Assembly: GCF_042139015.1 (NCBI RefSeq)
Contig: NZ_JBHIKY010000016.1
Coordinates: 1-64,000 of the forward strand
Length of the DNA: 64,000 bases
Origin: JBHIKY01 sp042139015
Lineage (GTDB): Bacteria > Bacillota > Bacilli > Bacillales > Marinococcaceae
Reading direction: 5' to 3'
Positions 15,864-24,164 of this stretch are shown here, in pieces. How positions within the stretch are numbered: position 1 is the stretch's first letter; each line of letters begins with the position of its first letter. The notes under the pieces are model-generated. The model saw only the letters and a program-made list of their open reading frames with translations, was not told the DNA's origin and searched no databases. Position numbers and translations under genes: made by a program.

Positions 15864-15950
15864 CCGCATATATAATTGAAAAATGAAGGCTTGCCAAACC
15901 ACTTCATAAAATTGATAATGGATAGGGAACTACGTAAAGGCGGGAAAAGA

Positions 15951-16430
15951 ATGAGTAAACCCGAGACACTTGCAAGTAAAACAGAACCTCCATATGTTCT
16001 CAGACGCTGGAAATTACTATTGCTTTGTATTTATTTCACTGCTTTAGTTTATGTCACCCTGTTCGCCTGGAATTATGGCTCTTCATACGGTCCCATGGCC
16101 CCAGGTGATAGAAACTACAACTTGACATTGTTTGAGAGCATTCACAACATCGCCTATTATAGTTCCTCCTGGGTAACTCCGCTTCGGATCCTGGGGGGAA
16201 ATGTAATTATGTTTCTGCCGTTTGGCATCATTTTACTGTCTTTATTAAAGAGCGGATGGAAAAATATTTTTATAGTAATTGGTTGCTCATTCACCCTTTC
16301 CGTGGGTATCGAAACTTGTCAATTTTTATTTACTCACAGAGTAGCCAATGTGGATGACGTCATGTTAAATACGCTGGGGGGACTCATCGGAGCGATGGTT
16401 ACCTCCATATCAAGATATATAAAGAAATAG
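15951..16430 (+). CDS. VanZ-like membrane protein
   Basis: The 159-residue product has about four membrane segments and the VanZ-domain signatures NLTLFESIHNI, LGGNVIMFLPFGIIL, GIETCQFLF and VDDVMLNTLGGLIGA. VanZ relatives confer low teicoplanin resistance in some contexts, but most chromosomal ones have unknown roles at the envelope. ATG 15951 is preceded by GGCGGG-AAAAGA; the longer frame from 15876 lacks a ribosome-binding site and adds a non-membrane extension. Confidence 0.85.
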   Translation: MSKPETLASKTEPPYVLRRWKLLLLCIYFTALVYVTLFAWNYGSSYGPMAPGDRNYNLTLFESIHNIAYYSSSWVTPLRILGGNVIMFLPFGIILLSLLKSGWKNIFIVIGCSFTLSVGIETCQFLFTHRVANVDDVMLNTLGGLIGAMVTSISRYIKK

Positions 16431-16526
16431 TACAATTAAGAAATAGGGAGTATGATCGATTCTGCAAAAGATCGGTGAAGCTGCCTTTTTATGTTGCTGA
16501 GTTTTTTCAGCAAAGGAGAATGCTGA

Positions 16527-18836
16527 ATGAATAGTTCCGAATTGAAAGAACTTCAGGAGGAAATAGCTCACTGGAAAAATAAGCCTGAACGTTTTGAGGA
16601 AAAGTCGGCGCTTTCCAAAATTGAGCTGCTGGATGAAACACTTGAAGAAGAAAAGCAGACAGCAGCAGATCTTTATGGTCTGCTGGCTGAACAACGCTGG
16701 AAGAAGGTCAAACGCTTTGATCCCCTCATTAAAAATTGGATGAATCAAGCGTTACAGTTTAACGAAGCAGAAGATAGAGCCACTTCTCTAAAATCCATTG
16801 AACAAATAAAGCAGCTGCAGGCGCGAGTTTTTACGTTGCCGGTGCCATCAATGCGGGAAACAGACCAAAGCTCAGCCCGTAAAAAAGCAGCGGGACAGTT
16901 AAAAAATATCGCCGATAACGAGATTGAAGAACTGCAGACCGCTGTTTCACTTGTTCACAGCAGCCGCCTCATTAACCGAATTGATTCAGCAGAAGAGCTG
17001 TCCGCTTTTCTTAAAGAAGGGTTGGACTTATATAACCATTTACGAGAGAGTGCGGATCAATATTTACAAACCGCTTCCGGCTCTTTTTATTCTCCCGAAC
17101 AAGTAAAGGAGATAAAACAAACATCAGCTGAGATTGAAAAACTGAAAAGAGAGTGGCAAACCTGGCTTTCTGAACAGGAGGAAGCAACTTCGTCGGCTGA
17201 CCCTCTTACTGAATTAAATGAGATGATCGGCCTTGAAAAAGTAAAAAACAGAGTAGAACGGATGTATCATTACCTCCAATATCAAAAGCTCCGTAAAGAA
17301 AAAGGCTATCAGTGGAATGATGAACGGAGTCTGCATATGATTTTAACCGGCAATCCTGGAACCGGTAAAACAATGCTAGCGAGGCTATTAGCTAAAATTT
17401 ATCATCAACTCGGCCTGCTGCCCAGAGATGAAGTGCTTGAAACAGACCGTTCTCATCTAGTAGGAGGATACGTCGGTCAAACTGAAGAAAAAACGATGAA
17501 TGTAATTAAAGAATCGGTAGGCGGTATTTTATTTATTGATGAGGCATACAGCTTAAGAAGAGAAGGTATGGCGGGAAATGATTTTGGCCAGACAGCCGTG
17601 GATACACTCGTAGCAGCCATGACTGGTGGAGAATACGCAGGAAGCTTTGCGGTAATAATGGCCGGGTACCCAGAAGAGATGCGGCAGTTTCTTCAGTCTA
17701 ACCCTGGTCTGCGCAGCAGATTCCCTGAAAGCAACCATATCCACCTGCCTGATTACTCAGCCAGAGAGCTGCTTTCCATAGGCGACAAAATGGCAATGGA
17801 TAATGATTATATCATTACAGCAGATGGTAAAAAGAAGCTGCAGCAAAGAATTGAAAAAGAACAAGTGGATGATACATTTGGCAACGCAAGAACTGTAAAA
17901 AACATTATCATGGATGCCATTTTTCTGAAGGGTTCTATGGTGGGCGATGCACCACATTCAGAAGAAAATGACTTTTCATTATTGACAAAAGAGGACATGC
18001 AGGACCCTGATGAATATGAGTCCACCACTGATATACGTTCTCCGGAATCACAGCTGGATGCCCTGGTTGGCCTGGAGGACGTAAAACGAGAAATTAAAAA
18101 ACTTGCTTCCTTTGCCTCTATCCAGAAGCGCCGGCGTGATCATGGGGCAGAGGCCGTTCCGATTCATCTTCATACCGTGTTTTCCGGTCCCCCGGGAACG
18201 GGAAAGACCACCGTGGCGCGTTTATACGCATCCATTTTAAAAAACCTCGGTTTTTTAAAACGAGGTCACTTAATCGTTGCCGGCCGCAGCGACCTGGTCG
18301 CAGAATACACAGGTCAAACCGCTATGAAAACTAGAAGGAAAATAAGAGAAGCGCTTGGTGGGATGCTTTTCATAGATGAGGCATATTCGCTGACTTCCTC
18401 AAGTAGAAATGATTTTGGCAAAGAAGCAATGGATACTATCGTAGAGGAAATGACAAAGTACGATGATAATTTAGTCATTGTGCTTTCCGGCTATTCCGAA
18501 CCGATGGCTGAGCTGTTTGCTTTGAATACCGGCCTGCGATCCAGATTCAAAAAACAACTTTATTTTCCTTCATACTCTGCTGAGCAGCTCGCTTCTATAA
18601 CAATCGCTGCGATCAGGCAATTCGGGTATAACGTTGATAACAGCCTGCTTGCTGAATTCTCCAGTGCTTATGATCAAATGGATACGTCCGGTAACGCACG
18701 ATTTGCGATGGACGTGGCAGAAGAAGTCTTTCAGCAGCAGGCCTGGCGACTTGCCAATGCAGACTTTGAAAAGTCCGACCTTAATAATATTATAAGAGAA
18801 GATATTTCAAAAGCATTGGAAAATAAGCAATCATAA
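16527..18836 (+). CDS. Tandem AAA+ ATPase of the CbbX/SpoVK type
   Basis: The 769-residue protein has an N-terminal region of about 230 residues predicted to be helical and charged (Glu/Lys/Gln-rich), then two AAA+ modules. Module 1 has GNPGTGKT (about 275) and ILFIDEAYSL (about 335); module 2 has GPPGTGKT (about 553) and MLFIDEAYSL (about 613). Each shows the GLRSRF arginine-finger segment. CbbX/SpoVK/EccA-class ATPases are hexameric remodelling factors for RuBisCO, sporulation or ESX secretion. Most Bacillus SpoVK proteins have one module, so this double form is longer. No secretion genes are next to it; yneP follows by 14 bases. Substrate unknown. Confidence 0.85.
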   Translation: MNSSELKELQEEIAHWKNKPERFEEKSALSKIELLDETLEEEKQTAADLYGLLAEQRWKKVKRFDPLIKNWMNQALQFNEAEDRATSLKSIEQIKQLQARVFTLPVPSMRETDQSSARKKAAGQLKNIADNEIEELQTAVSLVHSSRLINRIDSAEELSAFLKEGLDLYNHLRESADQYLQTASGSFYSPEQVKEIKQTSAEIEKLKREWQTWLSEQEEATSSADPLTELNEMIGLEKVKNRVERMYHYLQYQKLRKEKGYQWNDERSLHMILTGNPGTGKTMLARLLAKIYHQLGLLPRDEVLETDRSHLVGGYVGQTEEKTMNVIKESVGGILFIDEAYSLRREGMAGNDFGQTAVDTLVAAMTGGEYAGSFAVIMAGYPEEMRQFLQSNPGLRSRFPESNHIHLPDYSARELLSIGDKMAMDNDYIITADGKKKLQQRIEKEQVDDTFGNARTVKNIIMDAIFLKGSMVGDAPHSEENDFSLLTKEDMQDPDEYESTTDIRSPESQLDALVGLEDVKREIKKLASFASIQKRRRDHGAEAVPIHLHTVFSGPPGTGKTTVARLYASILKNLGFLKRGHLIVAGRSDLVAEYTGQTAMKTRRKIREALGGMLFIDEAYSLTSSSRNDFGKEAMDTIVEEMTKYDDNLVIVLSGYSEPMAELFALNTGLRSRFKKQLYFPSYSAEQLASITIAAIRQFGYNVDNSLLAEFSSAYDQMDTSGNARFAMDVAEEVFQQQAWRLANADFEKSDLNNIIREDISKALENKQS

Positions 18837-18850
18837 AAGGGGAGAAGATT

Positions 18851-19276
18851 GTGTTCTTTGAATCTACAAGTATTGAAGTAAGGTATGCAGAAACAGATCA
18901 AATGGGAGTTGTTCATCATTCCAATTATCTCGTGTGGTGTGAATTAGGCAGGACTCAGTTTATCCGCAAACTCGGTTTTGAGTACAAGGAACTTGAAGAA
19001 AGCGGGATTCTATCTCCAGTAATTAATTTTAATCTGGATTATAAAGCAGCCGCGGTATATGGGGAGACTGTTACATTGGATACGTGGCTTGAAAACTACA
19101 ACGGCGTAAAAGTAATGTACAGCTATGATATCCGTAATGAAAAAGGAGCTCAATGTGCGGCAGGGACAAGTTCTCATGTATGTGTAAAAAAAGACAGCTT
19201 TCGTCCAGTCTCCATAAAAAAACATCTACCTAAATGGCACGTGGCCTATGAAAAAGTAAAGATTTCAAAGAAATGA
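18851..19276 (+). CDS. yneP: Acyl-CoA thioesterase, YneP/YbgC type
   Basis: A 141-residue hot-dog-fold protein with the 4HBT catalytic signature YAETDQMGVVHHSNYLVW, where the Asp is the usual catalytic residue, and VTLDTWLENYNGVKVMYSYDI. Such enzymes hydrolyse acyl-CoA. It begins with GTG after GGGGAGAAG and has the backbone position of B. subtilis yneP, before yneQ. A strong hairpin ends it. Confidence 0.88.
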   Translation: MFFESTSIEVRYAETDQMGVVHHSNYLVWCELGRTQFIRKLGFEYKELEESGILSPVINFNLDYKAAAVYGETVTLDTWLENYNGVKVMYSYDIRNEKGAQCAAGTSSHVCVKKDSFRPVSIKKHLPKWHVAYEKVKISKK

Positions 19277-19287
19277 ATGGAGAAAGG

Positions 19288-19321
19288 AGCTCTTCGTAAG
19301 ATCATTACGAAGGGCTTTTAT
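19288..19321 (+). terminator. yneP terminator
   Basis: AGCTCTTCGTAA and TTACGAAGGGCT make a stem with one mismatch and a five-base loop (GATCA), followed by TTTATC. Confidence 0.85.
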
Positions 19322-19818
19322 CTAACTTATGCGAGAATACCCTCCACTTCTTACGAAGTGTAAAGTGGGGGATGAATCGTGCCCTCTTTTTGGGAGTTCG
19401 GTTTGTCATTAGATAGGGAGGTTGCTATAATAAGAACATAAGTTCCGATCATCAAAACGAGGAGGTTGTCGGGGATGCCGGCTGGCCGGTAAGCCATACG
19501 ATGCTCAAATACAAGGCGTTTGGTATGGAAAACAAGCCGTACCTATTTCGACATTTTTCCCTTCCAGTCAGTTGTGTTCTCATTGTGGATATCAGCACAA
19601 AAAAGTGAAAGACACTGCCATCCGTGCATGGAATTGCCCAACATGCGGCCGTCATCATCATAGAGACAAGAATGTAGCACAAAATATTAAAACCGAAGCC
19701 GAATGGATTCTAACCGCGGGGACTGCGGAGTTAGCCTGATAAAGTAACCGGTGGGTACAGCGGTGTTCTCAGGAATCTCCATCTTCAAATAGCGTTATCC
19801 ATTAAGGTGGAGTAGTTC
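19322..19818 (+). mobile_element. IS605/IS1341-type element reduced by internal deletion
   Basis: Left-end features survive: GCGAGAATACCCTCCACTTC, a small hairpin (CACTTC-TTAC-GAAGTG) and GGGGGATGAATCG, typical of sequence before tnpB. At the right, after the tnpB stop, comes GGTGGGTACAGC, CTCCATCTT...AGGTGGAG and AGTAGTTCAA, the usual right end from which the guide RNA of TnpB is made. No tnpA is present. The element fills the 626-base gap between yneP and yneQ. Exact ends are estimated from motif resemblance. Confidence 0.7.
19470..19740 (+). pseudogene. TnpB remnant (RNA-guided nuclease of IS605 family)
   Basis: One frame reads LAGKPYDAQIQGVWYGKQAV and continues without a stop through PSSQLCSHCGYQHKK, RAWNCPTCGRHHHRDKNVAQNI to a stop at 19738-19740. 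The CxxC...CxxC zinc ribbon and the D of HRDKN (RuvC III) are the C-terminal end of TnpB. The preceding LAGKPYDAQI resembles the TnpB N-terminus (LANKAYKFRI), so about 300 residues seem deleted from the middle. Alternatively MLKYKA in another frame marks a frameshift. Either way it cannot be an active nuclease. Confidence 0.8.
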
Positions 19819-19902
19819 AAGTTAAACATTTTCTCACATATTCAGCGACAAAATGACAATTTTTTGTTATAACATAGAAGAATAGGGAAAGGAAGGAACG
19901 GC

Positions 19903-20208
19903 ATGGCATTTGGTATCTCAAAATCCGAATTAAACGAGTGGAAAGAAAAAGCATCAAATGGCCGCGTTTCTCTACTGACACATTATTGGTACGACCCTCG
20001 TTTTCCGGAACACCGCTCAGTGACCAAAGCCGGATGTACAGATATTGACATTCTTATACAATGGGGAAGGAAGTACGGATTAAAAGAGGAATGGATTCAC
20101 CAAAGGGAGCACTTCCCTCATTTTGATTTACTTGGGGACCGCCAGCTGCGTATTCTCCAGGCAGAAGGAAAGTACGATCATATCCGGCGATTTATTTTAA
20201 AGACATAA
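19903..20208 (+). CDS. yneQ: Conserved hypothetical protein YneQ
   Basis: A 101-residue soluble protein starting MAFGISKSELNEWKEKASNG with THYWYDPRFPEHRSVTKAGC and FDLLGDRQLRIL. It is recognised as the B. subtilis YneQ type, whose function is not known to me, and it sits in the same neighbourhood. GGAAGGAACG precedes the ATG. Confidence 0.8.
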   Translation: MAFGISKSELNEWKEKASNGRVSLLTHYWYDPRFPEHRSVTKAGCTDIDILIQWGRKYGLKEEWIHQREHFPHFDLLGDRQLRILQAEGKYDHIRRFILKT

Positions 20209-20273
20209 TTCATATGTTTAAAGGGAAACAACAGAGGTAAGAGAAAGGTTAAATAAGTTTTGGAGGGTAAATT

Positions 20274-21110
20274 ATGCAGGCAGATCAACAAGAAATTATA
20301 AATGCATTACAGGTGAAGCCGAACATTGATGTAAAAAAGGAAATTTCTGAAAGAAAAGATTTTTTAAAAACATATGTGGAAAATGCCGGTATGCGTGGTT
20401 TTGTTCTCGGGATTTCCGGGGGCCAGGATTCAACCTTAGCCGGAAAACTTGCCCAGATGGCTGTAGATGAATTAAATAAAGAGAAGACAAAAGAGCAGAC
20501 AGAACCATATCAATTTATCGCTCTTCGTCTTCCATATGGACGTCAGTTCGATGAGGAGGATGCTGTCAGAGCACTCGAATTTATCTCCCCTTCCAGTAAA
20601 TATACGGTAAACATTCAAAAAGCCGTCGATGCTTCTGAGAAAGCGTTTGAAGAAGCTACTGGAAGAAAAATGAGCGATTTTAACAAGGGAAATACGAAGG
20701 CCAGAGAACGAATGAAAGTACAGTATGATATCGCTGCAGAATATAACTGCCTCGTTATTGGTACGGACCATGCAGCAGAAGCAGTAACCGGATTTTACAC
20801 GAAGCACGGGGACGGCGCCTGTGATATCGCACCACTGTTCGGGCTCAATAAACGCCAGGGTAAAGAGCTGCTGCGGGAACTGCAGGCACCGCCGCAGACC
20901 TTCGAAAAAATACCGACTGCCGATCTTGAGAGCGATAAACCAGGCCTCTCCGACGAAGAAGCTCTCGGCCTGACCTATAATCAAATTGATGATTTCTTAG
21001 AAGGAAAAATTATTGATTCAGAAGCGGAAAAAAACATTATTCACCGCTATAATACCACCGAGCACAAAAGAGCCATCCCAGTGACGGTACATGATGACTG
21101 GTGGAAATAA
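20274..21110 (+). CDS. nadE: NH3-dependent NAD(+) synthetase
   Basis: NadE amidates nicotinic acid adenine dinucleotide to NAD with ATP and ammonia. The 278-residue protein has the N-type ATP pyrophosphatase P-loop GISGGQDSTLAGKLAQ, ALRLPYGRQFDEEDA, GTDHAAEAVTGFYTKHGDG and the C-terminal ADLESDKPGLSDEEALG. There is no glutaminase domain, so it uses free ammonia. GGAGGG lies before the ATG. It appears monocistronic. Confidence 0.96.
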   Translation: MQADQQEIINALQVKPNIDVKKEISERKDFLKTYVENAGMRGFVLGISGGQDSTLAGKLAQMAVDELNKEKTKEQTEPYQFIALRLPYGRQFDEEDAVRALEFISPSSKYTVNIQKAVDASEKAFEEATGRKMSDFNKGNTKARERMKVQYDIAAEYNCLVIGTDHAAEAVTGFYTKHGDGACDIAPLFGLNKRQGKELLRELQAPPQTFEKIPTADLESDKPGLSDEEALGLTYNQIDDFLEGKIIDSEAEKNIIHRYNTTEHKRAIPVTVHDDWWK

Positions 21111-21203
21111 TTATAATTTAGAATTCGTGCTGCCATACATTTTCAAGAATTATGTGTATGTGACAGCAAACGATGTGCAGTATAAAGAATGGGAGAGGAC
21201 GGA

Positions 21204-21731
21204 ATGGAAAAGAAATATTGGGTGCTGCTCGGATTGACTTTATTACTCGGAATCATGAGCGGTATTGTCATTGAAACTTTTCGATCAGCTGGAGACACCC
21301 AACCTCTGCAGCAAGTAATTTCTGCAGATTCTGAGCACGTGCTGGGATACGGGGAAACGGCTGATATCAATGGGTTTGATATCACCGTGCACGAGTCTTA
21401 CATAACGTCTCAGGATAACGAAGAATTATTAGTAGTAGATGTTTCCTTTTTTAATAACTCTGAGTCCAATAAGGAAATTCCATTGTTTAATACAATGGTA
21501 ACGAATGAAGAAGGTTATAGCTTTACTCACGTGTCCGATTTCGAAGACCGCCGTTTGATCGGCGGCCAGCTTCGTCCGGAAGGTCTGCGCAGAGGCACAG
21601 TCGCCTTTGAGCTTGATAAACAGAGTGATTACTATGAATTTTCCTACACTGATCATACTGGCCGCGGTCTCGCTTCCTGGGCGCTTGAGCCTTCCGCACA
21701 AAGCGGGGAGGGAGAAGATGCCACTTCCTGA
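21204..21731 (+). CDS. Membrane-anchored DUF4352-like exported protein
   Basis: The 175-residue product has an N-terminal membrane anchor (WVLLGLTLLLGIMSGIVI) and an extracellular beta domain with DITVHESYITS, ELLVVDVSFFNNSESNKEIPLF and RPEGLRRGTVAFEL, a pattern like DUF4352/immunoglobulin-like lipoprotein domains. The tail is acidic. Start 21204 follows GGGAGAGGACGGA; the earlier ATG at 21189 is inside that ribosome-binding region. Function unknown. Confidence 0.7.
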   Translation: MEKKYWVLLGLTLLLGIMSGIVIETFRSAGDTQPLQQVISADSEHVLGYGETADINGFDITVHESYITSQDNEELLVVDVSFFNNSESNKEIPLFNTMVTNEEGYSFTHVSDFEDRRLIGGQLRPEGLRRGTVAFELDKQSDYYEFSYTDHTGRGLASWALEPSAQSGEGEDATS

Positions 21732-21749
21732 TAGAAAAGTGTTGCCTTC

Positions 21750-21777
21750 TTGACGAATTCATGATATTTTGTAAAAT
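21750..21777 (+). promoter_or_regulatory. metA promoter
   Basis: TTGACG (21750-21755), 16-base spacer, TAAAAT (21772-21777), with the start codon 60 bases on. There is no room for an S-box riboswitch in this leader. Confidence 0.55.
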
Positions 21778-21836
21778 TAACAGGATAGACATAAATAGAG
21801 AGAGAATCGATTTTCATGAAGGAGTCAGAGAGTAAT

Positions 21837-22745
21837 ATGCCAATTAAAGTACCTGATTATCTGCCAGCGAAAGATGTCCTTTCTAAAGAAAATATTTTTG
21901 TAATGAATGAAAGCAGGGCGTATAACCAGGATATCCGCCCGCTTAAAATTGTCATACTAAATCTGATGCCATTAAAGGAAACTACCGAAACACAAATATT
22001 AAGAATGCTTGGCAATACGCCTTTGCAGGTGGATGTATCGCTGCTGCATCCTGATACACACCAGTCAAAAAACACCCCTCATGAGCACCTGGCAAGCTTC
22101 TATAAGACTATAGACGAAGTTAGCAGCAGGAAATTTGATGGCATGATAATCACTGGTGCTCCAGTGGAAAAAATTCCATTCGAGGAAGTGGATTACTGGG
22201 AGGAAATGAAAAACATCCTGGAATGGAGCAAAACCAACGTCACTTCCACTCTTCATATTTGCTGGGGAGCCCAGGCAGCCTTATATCATCATTATGCTAT
22301 CCCTAAACACGCCATGGACCAAAAAATATTTGGGGTATTCGAACACCAGGTAAAAAATCCAAACAGCAGCCTGCTGAGAGGATTTGATGATCAGTTCTTT
22401 GCTCCTCATTCAAGATATACAGAAACACGCAGCGAGGATGTAGAACAAGTCCCTGATCTTGAAATTTTATCCGAGTCGAAAGAAGCAGGACTTTACCTGC
22501 TGGCGGCGAAAAACGGTAAGCAGATATTTGTTACAGGCCACAGTGAGTATGATGCGGAAACATTAAGATATGAATTTGAACGGGATGCCAGACGAGGTAT
22601 TTCCACAAAAATGCCAATTAATTATTTTCCGGAGAACAACCATTTATTGAAACCATCGTTAAAATGGCGTGCCCACTCCAATCTTTTGTTTACGAACTGG
22701 CTTAATTACTATGTATATCAACAAACACCTTACGATTTTGCGTAA
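21837..22745 (+). CDS. metA: Homoserine O-acyltransferase MetA
   Basis: MetA activates homoserine with acetyl- or succinyl-CoA for methionine synthesis. The 302-residue protein starts MPIKVPDYLPAKDVL and has LNLMPLKETTETQ, ITGAPVEKIPFEEVDYW, the nucleophile Cys in HICWGAQAALYHHY, and FVTGHSEYDAETL with the catalytic His and a nearby Glu. Bacillus members usually use acetyl-CoA, set by one active-site residue I did not verify. The ATG at 21837 matches the family start; an upstream ATG overlaps the GGAG. Confidence 0.95.
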   Translation: MPIKVPDYLPAKDVLSKENIFVMNESRAYNQDIRPLKIVILNLMPLKETTETQILRMLGNTPLQVDVSLLHPDTHQSKNTPHEHLASFYKTIDEVSSRKFDGMIITGAPVEKIPFEEVDYWEEMKNILEWSKTNVTSTLHICWGAQAALYHHYAIPKHAMDQKIFGVFEHQVKNPNSSLLRGFDDQFFAPHSRYTETRSEDVEQVPDLEILSESKEAGLYLLAAKNGKQIFVTGHSEYDAETLRYEFERDARRGISTKMPINYFPENNHLLKPSLKWRAHSNLLFTNWLNYYVYQQTPYDFA

Positions 22746-22747
22746 AG

Positions 22748-22790
22748 AAACAACTGTCTCCAGGAACGTCCTTGAGGCAGTTTTTTTCCG
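22748..22790 (+). terminator. metA terminator
   Basis: AACTGTCTC and GAGGCAGTT pair around a 13-base loop (CAGGAACGTCCTT) and are followed by TTTTT. Confidence 0.8.
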
Positions 22791-22864
22791 GCTTGTTTAT
22801 ATAATGGCCAATAAAAATTTAATGGTATAATGAGAACGAGCGTTTTGAAGAGAAGGTGAAAACT

Positions 22865-24085
22865 ATGGATGCACTGGATGTTGTTATGAATAAAGATAGG
22901 GTTTTTCCATTTTTTCAACCCATTATCAGCGCCGATAAGCTTGAAGTTGCAGGCTATGAGGTGCTAGGTTTTTTTCAGGATGACGAAGGGGATTTCATCA
23001 GCCTGGGCTTTTTCTTTCAAGATCCTTCCATTCCAGAAGAATACCGGTTAGAAATTGAAGAGCGGATACATCATATCGCACTCAATCAATACATAAAAGA
23101 GCAGCGTACTGATTATCTATTTTTAAATGTTGATATAAACCTGGTTGTTTCTGACGGGGGAGAAGCTTTCTTTGAAAAGCTGTTTGAATGGCAGAAACAA
23201 GGGCTTCCCTTTCAAAATATCATATTAGAAATTAAAGAACATGATTTTAACGGAGAACTGTCACATCTAAAGCATTTTGTACAATACGCCCAATCTCTCG
23301 GCTTATTTATTGCCTTGGATGATGTTGGAAAGAGCACCACCCACCTTGATGAAATTGCTTATTTAAAGCCAAATATTATCAAGGTCGATCTTGCATTTAT
23401 GGAGGATGAATCATTTCCCAGCATGTTTCGTGATGTGCTGCAATCCCTGTCGCTCTTGTCAAAAAAAATCGGGGCTTCCCTTTTATTCGAAAGAATACGT
23501 AATTTTAATCAGTTGAATTATGCATGGCGCCACGGTTCCCGCTATTACCAGGGACCGTATTTAGGGAAACCAAAGCAGGAAATGATCAAAAAAGATGCGC
23601 ATAAAGAATCTCTAAAAAAAGATTTTCGTCATTTTATAAATTATGAACGAAAAAAAATTGAAGCGCAGATGCAGCTCAGTAAAATTTTAAGCCAGCGCTT
23701 AAAAGAAGAGATAAAAGATTCAAAGAAAACCGCAGATATTGACGAGCTTACGAAAAGCATAGCGGTCTCCCTTGAAGATATTTGCTTTCGTGTTTATATA
23801 TGCGATAATGAAGGATTTCAACAATCCGGAAATGCTGTTAAAAGGATTGATAATGCCTGGGAATATCATGCGGAAGAAAGAAACCGCAACTGGAGCTGGC
23901 GTCCATATTTCCTGGAGAACATTGTTCGGATGAATTATGAAAAAGATGGAATTTTATCAGATTTATATGCAGATATTCACCGCGAGGAGATGATCCGTAC
24001 GTATTCCTATCCACTACAGGAGGATTTATACGTATTTATCGATATTCCATACTCGTATCTCTACGAGAAAGACTTTTTAATCTAA
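22865..24085 (+). CDS. ykuI: EAL-domain protein of the YkuI type
   Basis: The 406-residue protein has an EAL domain (residues about 10-250: GYEVLG in place of the EAL triplet, NVDINL, LEIKEHDF, IALDDVG, IIKVDL, YYQGPYLGKP) followed by a linker helix and a PAS-like YkuI C-terminal domain ending NWSWRPYFLENIVRM and DIPYSYLYEKDFLI. YkuI of B. subtilis binds cyclic-di-GMP but shows little or no phosphodiesterase activity, so a receptor/sensor role is likely. ATG 22865 follows AGAAGG; the GTG at 22856 is too close. TATAAT at 22826 may be its -10. Confidence 0.92.
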   Translation: MDALDVVMNKDRVFPFFQPIISADKLEVAGYEVLGFFQDDEGDFISLGFFFQDPSIPEEYRLEIEERIHHIALNQYIKEQRTDYLFLNVDINLVVSDGGEAFFEKLFEWQKQGLPFQNIILEIKEHDFNGELSHLKHFVQYAQSLGLFIALDDVGKSTTHLDEIAYLKPNIIKVDLAFMEDESFPSMFRDVLQSLSLLSKKIGASLLFERIRNFNQLNYAWRHGSRYYQGPYLGKPKQEMIKKDAHKESLKKDFRHFINYERKKIEAQMQLSKILSQRLKEEIKDSKKTADIDELTKSIAVSLEDICFRVYICDNEGFQQSGNAVKRIDNAWEYHAEERNRNWSWRPYFLENIVRMNYEKDGILSDLYADIHREEMIRTYSYPLQEDLYVFIDIPYSYLYEKDFLI

Positions 24086-24164
24086 TACTACTGGATGATC
24101 ATTTGGTCTGGCAGATGCTCCTGTCAGATCCGGCTTTTTTTTCAGCAGATAGCGGAGGAGAAAC

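Noticed and set aside
16437..16514. Possible T-box or riboswitch leader of the AAA ATPase gene
   Set aside because: Only a small hairpin (TTGCTGAG...TTTTTTCAGCAA, around 16493-16514) is seen; no T-box or known riboswitch motif is present.
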